A stretch of 20,770 nucleotides of DNA from JBFYTX01 sp964442335 (GTDB lineage: Bacteria > Chloroflexota > Dehalococcoidia > Dehalococcoidales > RBG-16-60-22), in contig CAYTZI010000020.1 in NCBI GenBank assembly GCA_964442335.1, positions 1 through 20,770 of the forward strand, given 5' to 3'. The notes below the pieces were generated by a model. It was not told the origin of the DNA and ran no database searches. It saw nothing but the letters and a program-made list of their open reading frames with translations. This document shows positions 13,476-20,372 of the stretch, piece after piece (the stretch's first letter is position 1; each line of letters starts with the position of its first letter). A program made the position numbers and the translations under genes.

Positions 13476-14255
13476 ATGAGCCGACTAATCGAGCAATTCC
13501 AAAAAGCAAGCCGGACAGCCGCGGCGCCGATGGGCTTCCGGACGGCGCGGCCGACAGAACTGCCACCGAAAATCCAGCTCATCGCCACCATAGAGGCGGG
13601 AACCGCCGAAAGCCCGCCCGATTACCTGAGGCCGGTTGACGCCGTACTGATACGCTTTACGCAGACGAATTACAGCGCCAAATCCCTGGACAAAGCAACG
13701 TCGGGGCTGGGAGACATACCGTGGGGGCTTTACGCCGATGACAACGAGAAGGCGGCGGAGGCGGGGGGCGACTTCACAGTGTTTTCCACCGCCAGCCGGA
13801 TAGACAGAGATACCAAAGACGGCAAGGCAGGCAAGCTCCTGGAAGCGGACCCGTCCATGGACGACGGCCTCCTGAGAGCCATCAACGACCTACCCGTGGA
13901 CGCGGTAATAATCCCGGGAGAACCGGATAAAAAGGGACCGCTGATATGGCACCAGATGATGATATACCAGCATTTAGCCAACATGTTTACCAAGCCCCTG
14001 ATTATATATGTTCCGGCTGACATCAACGAAAAAGAGCTAAAAATCCTCTGGGACGCCGGGGTCGACGGGATTATCGTGGAGGCGGACGCGGGCAAGGCGG
14101 AAACGCTCAAAGACCTGCGCCAGACCATCAATAAGCTGCCGGCGCGAGCAGGCCGGAAAAAGGGAAAAGTCGAAGCGCGCCTGCCCCGCATCGAGACCGA
14201 GCAAGCCAGGACAACAGCACCCCCCGACGAAGAAGAGGAAGAAGAGGACGAGTAG
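13476..14255 (+). CDS. Unknown protein with barrel-like middle and acidic tail
   Basis: A 259-residue soluble protein. The frame is open from 13413, but a promoter lies inside that stretch and AAGGAG sits 3 nt before ATG 13476 (MSRLIEQFQKASRTAAAPMG). The middle alternates predicted strands and helices: KIQLIATIEAGT, VDAVLIRF, IPWGLYAD, VDAVIIPGEP, KPLIIYVPAD and VDGIIVEAD. The regular beta-alpha pattern with GVDGIIVE near the end resembles TIM-barrel phosphate-binding enzymes, but no catalytic signature is clear. The last residues are a run of Glu/Asp (DEEEEEEDE) after a Lys/Arg-rich linker. The gene ends 2 nt before an assembly gap. Function unknown. Confidence 0.75.
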   Translation: MSRLIEQFQKASRTAAAPMGFRTARPTELPPKIQLIATIEAGTAESPPDYLRPVDAVLIRFTQTNYSAKSLDKATSGLGDIPWGLYADDNEKAAEAGGDFTVFSTASRIDRDTKDGKAGKLLEADPSMDDGLLRAINDLPVDAVIIPGEPDKKGPLIWHQMMIYQHLANMFTKPLIIYVPADINEKELKILWDAGVDGIIVEADAGKAETLKDLRQTINKLPARAGRKKGKVEARLPRIETEQARTTAPPDEEEEEEDE

Positions 14256-14257
14256 CC

Positions 14258-14357
14258 NNNNNNNNNNNNNNNNNNNNNNNNNNNNNNNNNNNNNNNNNNN
14301 NNNNNNNNNNNNNNNNNNNNNNNNNNNNNNNNNNNNNNNNNNNNNNNNNNNNNNNNN
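14258..14357. other. Assembly gap, exactly 100 N
   Basis: A second run of exactly 100 N, a placeholder. It falls between two complete rightward genes, so a missing gene of unknown size here cannot be excluded. Confidence 0.98.
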
Positions 14358-14362
14358 AAGAG

Positions 14363-14390
14363 TTGACATCGAGATGACGGGTGTTAAAAT
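14363..14390 (+). promoter_or_regulatory. Sigma-70 type promoter of the lipoprotein gene
   Basis: A perfect TTGACA (14363-14368) and TAAAAT (14385-14390) are 16 nt apart. The start near 14397 gives a leader of about 37 nt with GGGAGG before ATG 14434. Confidence 0.8.
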
Positions 14391-14433
14391 GCACATATAG
14401 GATGAAGCCCCAACCGGACCGAAGGGAGGAAAC

Positions 14434-15657
14434 ATGTTGAAGCTAAGACTAACGTGCTTACTCGTTATAGCGGCGGCGCTGACACTGCCGGGATGCAACG
14501 GGGGAGAGACCGCCGCGGACACGGAGCTAGAGGAAATGCTGGGCGATGTACCCTTTCATGTGGCGGTAAATCACGATATCTGGTTCGGGGACCCGCAGCA
14601 GGCCAAGGAGCTGAACGGACTGGAGGACCTGGATACCTTTCAAGGGGCCGAGGACATAATCAGAGACCTGCCGGAGGAGCAGGGAATGCAGTTCTTAAAC
14701 GACTGGGGCGCCGCGGCTCAGTTTAACTCGAGGTGGAGCCAACCGGACTTCGCTTCGCTGACAGGCATCGATTTAATGAAAATCGACCAGGTAGTCTGCA
14801 GCGACATTATCCCTCCCAACAGTTTTTACATACTGAACGGGGACTTCGACGAGGCGCTTATCGGGGAGAAGCTGACCGGGCAGGGCTACACCAGGACAGA
14901 CTACGGACAGCACTCTTACTACTCGATACGCGACGATTATGAGATAAATATCAGGAATCCTCTGGGCAGAGTCGTCTTCGCCGGCATGAACCGGGTAATC
15001 GTGCAGGATAATTTAATCGTTACCTCACCGGTCACGGCCGATATCACCGCAATCTTCGACACGATGGACGGGAACAGCCCCTCCGTCCTGGATAACGAAA
15101 TGTGCCAGGCGCTGGTGGACAGCCTGGGCGATGTGCTCGCAGCGACCATCACCACACCGGAACGCATTATTTTTTCCGACCTGGCGGGACAGCAAGAGCG
15201 CCCGATGATGTTCGATTTCAATATTCCGGCGGACTGGGGGACCCTGCGGGGCTACGAAATGGCCGCCCTGAGTTACCGCGCGGACGGCGATGAGCGCTAC
15301 CTGGATATCGCGCTGTATTACGCGGACAAAGATGCCGCCGAAGCAGACGGTAGAGAGATAGTAAAACGGATGCAAAGCTATGAAGTGGGCACCTATATGG
15401 GCAGCACGCAGCAACCAGACGAACCCATGATGTTCACGGACTGGTGGCAGCCCGGAAAGCCGGTCGTGAAGGAATACGGGGATGGCGTGGTACTGAAAAT
15501 CTCCTGCAAGTCGATTGGCGAAATGCCGCACTGGATTTCAAGCTTTATAGGCAGTGAAGGCATGCCTTTCCGCGACCTGCTTTTCCTGGCACCGGAGCCG
15601 GCGGAATACATCGGGGAAAATGAGGAGCCAGCCGTCATTATCCAGGAGGGGAACTAG
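14434..15657 (+). CDS. Lipoprotein, unknown function
   Basis: A 407-residue exported protein. Residues 1-20 are a lipoprotein signal peptide (basic MLKLRL, hydrophobic LLVIAAALT), with the lipobox LPGC giving lipidated Cys21 and then a Gly/Thr/Asp-rich linker. The mature part is acidic, rich in Asp, Glu, Trp and Tyr, with few cysteines, and has no motif I recognise. It likely sits on the outer face of the cytoplasmic membrane. The start has an ideal AGGGAGG, and a strong promoter precedes it. It is monocistronic and converges with guaB3, 50 nt apart, with no clear terminator between. Confidence 0.85.
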   Translation: MLKLRLTCLLVIAAALTLPGCNGGETAADTELEEMLGDVPFHVAVNHDIWFGDPQQAKELNGLEDLDTFQGAEDIIRDLPEEQGMQFLNDWGAAAQFNSRWSQPDFASLTGIDLMKIDQVVCSDIIPPNSFYILNGDFDEALIGEKLTGQGYTRTDYGQHSYYSIRDDYEINIRNPLGRVVFAGMNRVIVQDNLIVTSPVTADITAIFDTMDGNSPSVLDNEMCQALVDSLGDVLAATITTPERIIFSDLAGQQERPMMFDFNIPADWGTLRGYEMAALSYRADGDERYLDIALYYADKDAAEADGREIVKRMQSYEVGTYMGSTQQPDEPMMFTDWWQPGKPVVKEYGDGVVLKISCKSIGEMPHWISSFIGSEGMPFRDLLFLAPEPAEYIGENEEPAVIIQEGN

Positions 15658-15707
15658 GGAATCCAGAGCCGGTTTTCATGACGACGGGAATGCCAGATAA
15701 ACGGGGT

Positions 15708-16862
15708 CTATACATGCTGGAGCATCTGGAAGGACTTGCCCTCGGTGGCGATGGCCGGAGCAATGACCATCTCCGCTTTATGGAACTCCTGGATATCGGC
15801 CGCCCCGCAGAAGCCCATCGCCGTGCGTAAAGCCCCAACAAGGTTCTCCGTGCCGTGGGTTAGCGACGTGGGGCCGAAGAGCAGCTTTTCAAGGGTGGTG
15901 TTGGTGCCAACCTTGATGCGCGTGCCGCGGGGGAGGGCGGGGTGGGGATGGGACATACCCCAGTGATAGCCGCGGCCGGGGGCTTCCTTGACGCGGGCGA
16001 TATTGGAGCCGAGCATCACGGCGTCCGCTCCGGCGGCTAAAGCCTTACAGACATCGCCGCCCTTGCTGAAGCCGCCATCGGTAATAACGGGCACGTACCG
16101 GCCGGTCTCCCGATAATACTCATCCCGCGCCGCCGCGGAATCGATAGTAGCCGTAATCTGAGGCACGCCGAGTCCGAGCACCTCGCGGGAGGTGCAGGCG
16201 GCACCGGGGCCGACGCCGACCAGAACCCCGGCGATGCCCGTCCGCATCAGCTCAAGGCAGGCGTTATAGCTCACGCAGTTGCCGACGACGATGGGTATTT
16301 TAATCTGGTCGCAGAGCTCGGAGAAAATGAGGCCGCGGTAGCTTTTAGAGACATGGCGAGCGCTGGTGACGGTGGACTGCACCACCAGGATATCGCCGCC
16401 GGCTTCCACAACGACGGGGGCGAGGCGCTTGGTACTGGCGGGGACCAGAGACACAGCGCAGACCGCGCCGGCTTTCTTGATAGCGCGAACCCTGTCGCCG
16501 ACGAGCTTCTCTTTAGTCGGCTCTTTATAGACTTTCTGCAAAAGGGCGGTCACCTCGGCATCGGAGGCTTTAGCAATTCGCTCAAGCACTTCGTCGGCAT
16601 TTTCATAGCGCGCCTGAATGCCGTCCAGATTAAGGACGCCGAGGCCGCCCAGCTTGTTCATGAGGATAGCGAGATTGACATCGACGACGGAGTCCATAGC
16701 GGAAGTAACGATGGGGACAGAAAAAGTGAAATCGCCGACATGGAAATCCGTGGATGTCTGCTCTGGGTTGATGGTAATATCTCCGGGTACGATAGCAACT
16801 TCGTCGAACCCGTAAGAACGCCGGAGCTGCTTGAACGCGGGGGGTGCTTTAGCGCTGCACAT
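15708..16862 (-). CDS. guaB3: IMP dehydrogenase-related protein, GuaB3 type
   Basis: A 384-residue TIM-barrel protein of the IMP dehydrogenase/GMP reductase superfamily. Catalytic Cys223 lies in GVGPGAACTSR, which matches the IMPDH Cys loop, and SAMDSVVD (54-61) and DGGFSKGGDVCKALAAGADA match the barrel phosphate-binding strands. There is no room for the CBS pair that canonical GuaB inserts after residue 90 or so. The segment GRGYHWGMSHPHP with LPRG and later LLFGPTSL with NLVGAL and FHKAEM are GuaB3 hallmarks. Retention of the Cys supports IMP to XMP activity in guanine nucleotide synthesis. ATG 16862 has AGGAG 7 nt upstream. The leader carries an unusual inverted repeat. Confidence 0.88.
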   Translation of the reverse strand: MCSAKAPPAFKQLRRSYGFDEVAIVPGDITINPEQTSTDFHVGDFTFSVPIVTSAMDSVVDVNLAILMNKLGGLGVLNLDGIQARYENADEVLERIAKASDAEVTALLQKVYKEPTKEKLVGDRVRAIKKAGAVCAVSLVPASTKRLAPVVVEAGGDILVVQSTVTSARHVSKSYRGLIFSELCDQIKIPIVVGNCVSYNACLELMRTGIAGVLVGVGPGAACTSREVLGLGVPQITATIDSAAARDEYYRETGRYVPVITDGGFSKGGDVCKALAAGADAVMLGSNIARVKEAPGRGYHWGMSHPHPALPRGTRIKVGTNTTLEKLLFGPTSLTHGTENLVGALRTAMGFCGAADIQEFHKAEMVIAPAIATEGKSFQMLQHV

Positions 16863-16890
16863 ATATGTTCTCCTATCTAAATATATGTGC
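16857..16890 (-). promoter_or_regulatory. Leader inverted repeat enclosing the guaB3 ribosome binding site
   Basis: Perfect 10-bp arms, GCACATATAT at 16857-16866 and ATATATGTGC at 16881-16890, separated by 14 nt. On the mRNA the 5' arm starts at about the predicted transcription start, the AGGAG site lies in the loop (16874-16870), and the ATG lies inside the 3' arm. It could be an RNA hairpin that controls translation, or a DNA operator between the -10 and the gene. Confidence 0.65.
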
Positions 16891-16895
16891 TCTTA

Positions 16896-16925
16896 ATTAT
16901 AACAAAAATGAGGAAGATTATGCAA
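16896..16925 (-). promoter_or_regulatory. Promoter of guaB3
   Basis: A perfect TATAAT (16901-16896) on the minus strand with a weak TTGCAT (16925-16920) 18 nt upstream. Predicted start about 16889, giving a leader of 27 nt. Confidence 0.6.
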
Positions 16926-17023
16926 GAGGATTTTTAGTCGGTTTTGTTTGCACATGGTTGATTTTAACACTCACCCCCTGGCCCCCTCTCATTCCCGACA
17001 AACAAAGTCCTAGTAAGTGATAG

Positions 17024-17053
17024 TTGACAATTCCTTATCTATACAAGTATTAT
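17024..17053 (+). promoter_or_regulatory. Sigma-70 type promoter of the second response regulator
   Basis: A perfect TTGACA (17024-17029) and TATTAT (17048-17053) are 18 nt apart. The start is near 17060. A single arm of the CTCACCCCCTGRCCCCCTCTC repeat lies just upstream at 16970-16990. Confidence 0.8.
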
Positions 17054-17083
17054 TGTGTTGCAATAATTCCACAGGGAAAAACG

Positions 17084-17782
17084 TTGAAGCAGTTCCGTGT
17101 ACTTATAGTTGACGACGAGCCGCGCATCCTAAAGTTTCTAAATCTCAAGCTTAAAGCCTCGGGGTATGAAGTAGTCACGGCAAACAGCGGCGCCGAAGCC
17201 CTGGCACAGACCCGGGAACATGAGCCCAACCTGCTCGTGCTGGATGTAGTGATGCCCGTCATGGACGGCTTCGAGACCCTGAGACAAATCCGGACGTTTT
17301 CCGCCGTTCCCGTCATTATCCTCAGCGCCAAAGAGGCCAACGTGGACAAAGTCAAGGGGCTGGACATGGGCGCCGACGACTATCTCGCCAAGCCTTTTAA
17401 CCCCGATGAACTGGTGGCGCGCATCGAGGCGGTCAGGCGGCGGCTGGCGCCCGAGGAAAACCGAAAAGTGGTCAATAATATAGCCCTGGGGAACGTGACC
17501 ATCAACTTCAAAAACCACATCGTCGCCGTCGACGGGAAGGAAATACCGCTGACGCGCATCGAGTGGCTGCTGCTGAGCGAACTGTCCCGGAACGCCGGCA
17601 AGCTCATGCTGTACGGCGAGCTACTGACCAGGGTATGGGGACCGGAATATCGCGACGACGTCCAGATATTGAGAACGTGGGTAAGCCGCCTGAGGCACAA
17701 GATAGAAAAAGGCGCTGACGCCAGCACTCTCATCCACACCGTGCCCAAGACGGGCTACATGATAGACCAGCCCAAGCCGTAA
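17084..17782 (+). CDS. OmpR/PhoB-family response regulator
   Basis: A 232-residue regulator. The receiver (residues 4-118) has Asp10-Asp11, phosphoacceptor Asp54 (LVLDVVMP), Ser81 and Lys103 (KPFN). The winged helix (about 130-230) has LTRIEWLLLSELSRN, WGPEYRDDVQILRTWVSRLR and a KTGYMI wing. The frame is open from 17024, but that base is the first base of the -35 box, so the real start is TTG 17084 (MKQFRVLIVDDEP), with AGGG 7 nt upstream. No kinase gene is adjacent, so it is an orphan here. It shares the domain plan but not the C-terminal sequence of the regulator at 11697-12407. Confidence 0.93.
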   Translation: MKQFRVLIVDDEPRILKFLNLKLKASGYEVVTANSGAEALAQTREHEPNLLVLDVVMPVMDGFETLRQIRTFSAVPVIILSAKEANVDKVKGLDMGADDYLAKPFNPDELVARIEAVRRRLAPEENRKVVNNIALGNVTINFKNHIVAVDGKEIPLTRIEWLLLSELSRNAGKLMLYGELLTRVWGPEYRDDVQILRTWVSRLRHKIEKGADASTLIHTVPKTGYMIDQPKP

Positions 17783-17835
17783 TTATTGTTGCGAGATTCT
17801 CCTTCGGGCCTTCTTCACGATTAAATGACATAGTT

Positions 17836-17865
17836 TTGTAACATTTCCCTGCCCTTTTTTATAAT
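17836..17865 (+). promoter_or_regulatory. Promoter of the Crp-like HTH-rhodanese region
   Basis: TTGTAA (17836-17841) and a perfect TATAAT (17860-17865) are 18 nt apart, with the start near 17872. No other promoter is visible before the rhodanese or oxidoreductase genes, so this may drive all three. Confidence 0.6.
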
Positions 17866-17896
17866 TATTCCACTGTCTAAACGGTAAAATTACGCT

Positions 17897-18184
17897 GTGA
17901 ACATATTACGGGACACGCCGATGTCTTCATATACAAACCAGCGCTCATTCATCGATATCAGAGGAATGGTAGCCAGGACCCTCCTGGAGCACGCTAATGG
18001 CAGAACGGGCGGGCAGAGCCGGCTGGCGCAGCGGGATATCGCCGCAACGGTGGGGGCGGACTGGGGCATGGTACACATCTCACTGAAGTCCCTGCAGGAG
18101 CAGGGCGCTATCAGAATCGAGCGGAACCGCTTATACGTCAATAAAGAACTGCTGCAGAAGATGGCCGCGGCCGATGAACAATAA
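17897..18184 (+). CDS. Crp-type winged-helix domain without sensor domain
   Basis: A 95-residue protein that aligns over residues 17-90 with the C-terminal domain of the Crp/Fnr protein at 10785-11453 (GMVARTLLEHANG / GRVAKMLLEYADH; SLKSLQEQGAIRIERNRL / SLKNLENEGTIKMERNRI). The N-terminal effector barrel is missing. In the recognition helix the residues aligned to the usual Arg, Glu and Arg contacts are Trp, Gly and Ile (GADWGMVHISLKSL). It may therefore bind a different site or no DNA. GTG 17897 is used; ATG 17921 is possible and neither has a good Shine-Dalgarno. It lies 56 nt upstream of the rhodanese gene, with a small GCTTTC/GAAAGC hairpin (18195-18211) between. Confidence 0.82.
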   Translation: MNILRDTPMSSYTNQRSFIDIRGMVARTLLEHANGRTGGQSRLAQRDIAATVGADWGMVHISLKSLQEQGAIRIERNRLYVNKELLQKMAAADEQ

Positions 18185-18240
18185 ATCCGGAACAGCTTTC
18201 ATGCCGAAAGCGGCCCGACGGAAAAGCGCAGGTTATTCAG

Positions 18241-18576
18241 ATGGAACCCGAGAGAATCGATGCCGCTGAGGTAAAGAAAAGGCTTGAGCAGGGCGAACCT
18301 GTTTTTATCATCGACACAAGGAGCCCGCACGACTGGGAAGCCTCGGACGTAAAGATACCGGGAGCGGTACGCATCCACTTCTTCGAGCTGCCGAAGCGCA
18401 TCAACGAACTGCCGCGCGATAGAACAATCGTCACCTATTGCATCTGACACAACGAAGAATCCAGCGCCCGTGCGGCACAAATCCTGCTGGACAACGGCTT
18501 CAAGAATGTTTACGCGATGCGGGGCGGCTTCAACGCCTGGCTCGACGCAGGTTATCCGACGGAACCGAAGTCCTGA
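18241..18576 (+). CDS. Rhodanese-family protein with in-frame TGA, probable selenoprotein
   Basis: A single-domain rhodanese of 111 residues if the TGA at 18445-18447 (codon 69) is read through. Before it: FIIDTRSPHDWEASDVKIPG (residues 22-41, with the DxR motif Asp25/Arg27), GAVRIHFFEL and IVTYCI with predicted catalytic Cys67. After it, in the same frame: HNEESSARAAQILLDNGF and then VYAMRGGFNAWLDAGYP, the standard rhodanese C-terminus, to TGA 18576. Related proteins commonly read YCxCPxE here, so the TGA replaces the second Cys of CxC. TGA is a normal stop in neighbouring genes, so global recoding is excluded. Selenocysteine is the best reading; a nonsense mutation or base-call error are the alternatives. 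ATG 18241 has AGG 8 nt upstream. Confidence 0.75.
18460..18491 (+). promoter_or_regulatory. Candidate bacterial SECIS hairpin
   Basis: TCCAGC (18460-18465) pairs with GCTGGA (18486-18491). Inside, GCC/GGC (18466-18468 and 18474-18476) closes a 5-nt loop CGTGC. The hairpin starts 12 nt after the TGA, and a G is the second loop base, 23 nt from the TGA, within the published range for bacterial SECIS elements. A 9-nt bulge on the 3' side and the 3-bp upper stem weaken the case. Confidence 0.45.
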
Positions 18577-18623
18577 AGCAAACACCGGTCCGCCCGTCCT
18601 TAATACCAGAGGGGAGTCTTTGT

Positions 18624-19982
18624 ATGAAAAAATATGATGCCATCGTCATCGGGTCGGGGTGCGGGATGAACATCGTCGACGCCGCCATGTCCCACGGCCT
18701 GAAGGTAGCGCTGGTGGACAAAGGACCGCCGGGCGGGACCTGCGCCAACCTGGGCTGCATACCGTCAAAAATGCTCATATTCACAGCCGACAGAGCCATG
18801 GAAATACGGGAGTCCGGGAAGCTGGGCGTGAGGGGCGACATCAAGAACATAGATTTCCCCGGCATCATGGAGCGCATGAGAAAATCGCTTTACCGGGGAC
18901 AACAGGAAATGAGGCACGGCCTCAGCCACGCGACCGGGCTCGATTTTTACGAGGTCGAAGCGCATTTCACGGACGACCATACCCTGGAGGCGGGCAGGGG
19001 AAAAATCAGCGCCGATATTATTTTCATCGCAGCGGGGTCGCGCCCGGCAGTCCCGCCCATCAAGGGCCTCGACAGCGTTGATTATCTCACCAGCGATACC
19101 ATCCTGGAGCTAAAGAAAAGGCCGGAAAGCGTGATAATCATCGGCGGGGGGTATATAGCGGCGGAATACGGGCACTTCCTGGAAGCCATGGGCACGAAGG
19201 TCACCATCCTGGAAATGGCCGACCGCCTGGTGCTCGCGGAAGAGCCGGAGGTATCCGAACTGCTCAAACAAGAGCTAAGCAAGCGCATGAAGGTCTACAC
19301 GAGCATCCGGGTGGAGGAGGTGAAGAAAGCCAGCGGCGGGGCAACCGCGATATTCAGCGACCCCAAGGGCAAGAAAAAGGAAATAACGGCGGAGAAAATC
19401 CTCGCGGCGACGGGGCGGAGGTCCAACGCCGACCTGCTCCAGGTGGAAAAGACGGGGGTGGAGGTGGACGGGAGGGGATATATCAAGGCCAACGAGTTTT
19501 TGGAGACCAATAAGAGAAATATCTTCGCCGTGGGAGACATCAACGGGCAGCAGATGTTCACCCACGTGGCCAACCAGGAATCGGTGATAGCGGCCAACAA
19601 CGCGCTGCACAAGACAAGAGTAAAGATAGACTACAGGGCAGCCCCCCACGCGGTCTATTCGCACCCGCAGATAGCATCGGTGGGAATGACCGAGGAAGCC
19701 GCGAGAAAAACGCACAAGGTCCTGGTGGGGAGGGCAAAATACTCGGAAGTCGCCTACGGCGAGGCGATGATGGAAGAAAACGGTTTCGCCAAGGCGATAG
19801 TCGACGAGAAAACGAACAAAATTTTAGGGTTCCACATCATCGGGCCTTACGCCCCCATCCTGATACAGGAAGTAATTAACTTGATGACAACAGCGGGGAA
19901 GATAGATAACCTGGAAAGCAGTCTCCACATCCACCCCGCCCTGCCCGAACTGATACTAAAGGCGCTGGTAAACCTCGAATAA
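18624..19982 (+). CDS. FAD-dependent pyridine nucleotide-disulfide oxidoreductase (Lpd/mycothione reductase-like)
   Basis: A 452-residue class I flavoprotein disulfide reductase. The N-terminal FAD site is AIVIGSGCGMNIVDAA. The redox disulfide is CxxxxC in GGTCANLGCIPSK (about residues 39-51). The NAD(P)H site is VIIIGGGYIAAEYGHFLEAM, a second FAD motif is IFAVGDING, and the dimer-interface motif near the C-terminus is HIHPALPEL, where most members have HxHPTxSE. The N-terminus with GMNIVDA resembles mycothione reductases as much as dihydrolipoamide dehydrogenases, so the substrate is open. No lipoyl or 2-oxoacid dehydrogenase genes are near. ATG 18624 has GAGGGGAG 7 nt upstream; it lies 47 nt after the rhodanese gene in the same direction. 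Confidence 0.92.
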   Translation: MKKYDAIVIGSGCGMNIVDAAMSHGLKVALVDKGPPGGTCANLGCIPSKMLIFTADRAMEIRESGKLGVRGDIKNIDFPGIMERMRKSLYRGQQEMRHGLSHATGLDFYEVEAHFTDDHTLEAGRGKISADIIFIAAGSRPAVPPIKGLDSVDYLTSDTILELKKRPESVIIIGGGYIAAEYGHFLEAMGTKVTILEMADRLVLAEEPEVSELLKQELSKRMKVYTSIRVEEVKKASGGATAIFSDPKGKKKEITAEKILAATGRRSNADLLQVEKTGVEVDGRGYIKANEFLETNKRNIFAVGDINGQQMFTHVANQESVIAANNALHKTRVKIDYRAAPHAVYSHPQIASVGMTEEAARKTHKVLVGRAKYSEVAYGEAMMEENGFAKAIVDEKTNKILGFHIIGPYAPILIQEVINLMTTAGKIDNLESSLHIHPALPELILKALVNLE

Positions 19983-20014
19983 CCGGGCTAAAGACACAGC
20001 GGAGGCGTCCCGTA

Positions 20015-20317
20015 CTAGTAGACAGTATGCTCTGCATAGGACTTCTGCTCCGCAGTATTGAGAAACCGTATCGGCGGGCGGTCGCCCTGGCTCACCAGAA
20101 GGTGAACATCCTCAGTAACATGGTCGACGGAACCGAGGACAGGCATGATGAGCTCGACCAGTCTCTGGCGGTCGGGGGCTTCCACGATGACCATGACATT
20201 GGGGTGGCCCTCGAGCGTGTCCGTCATAATGACCCCCCCGATACCCTGCAGGACCCGGAGCGCATCCTCATATCTTGATTCCCGTATATCCAGCAGCATA
20301 TAAACTCTTGAACTCAT
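20015..20317 (-). CDS. Stand-alone Lrp/AsnC-type ligand-binding (RAM) domain protein
   Basis: A 100-residue protein whose residues 4-80 fit the beta-alpha-beta-beta-alpha-beta RAM fold of Lrp/AsnC regulators: VYMLLDIRESRYEDALRVLQ, GVIMTDTLEGHPNVMVIVEA, then a second helix with RLVELIMPVLG and a last strand DHVTEDVHLLV. The N-terminal helix-turn-helix is absent. Free RAM-domain proteins bind amino acids or act as partners of full-length regulators; which applies here is unknown. ATG 20317 has AAGGAG 7 nt upstream. It lies 39 nt after the gene at 20357-20584 and converges with the oxidoreductase gene, 32 nt apart. Confidence 0.8.
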   Translation of the reverse strand: MSSRVYMLLDIRESRYEDALRVLQGIGGVIMTDTLEGHPNVMVIVEAPDRQRLVELIMPVLGSVDHVTEDVHLLVSQGDRPPIRFLNTAEQKSYAEHTVY

Positions 20318-20353
20318 CAGCGTTCTCCTTTCCAGTAAAAAACTCTCTATTAA

Positions 20354-20372
20354 GTATCAGGTGTTCTGATAC
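20354..20372 (-). promoter_or_regulatory. Hairpin at the end of the small Cys-motif gene
   Basis: GTATCAG/CTGATAC with 7-bp perfect arms and loop GTGTT, overlapping the TGA of the minus-strand gene. On that strand a run of six T follows about 12 nt later (20337-20342), so it may be a weak terminator or attenuator ahead of the RAM-domain gene. It includes GTATCAGGTG, repeated at 20593-20602. Confidence 0.4.

Noticed and set aside
17024..17083. Upstream start for the response regulator at TTG 17024
   Set aside because: That TTG is part of the perfect -35 box, so it is not transcribed.
18445..18447. TGA reassigned as a sense codon throughout the genome
   Set aside because: rsmG, uppS, pyrH, the HisKA gene and the small gene at 20357-20584 end at TGA at the expected family or gene boundary, and Trp is TGG.
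18438..18623. An open frame extending the flavin oxidoreductase upstream to 18438
   Set aside because: This stretch is the rhodanese C-terminus in another frame; the ATG at 18624 has an ideal ribosome binding site and the FAD motif starts right after it.
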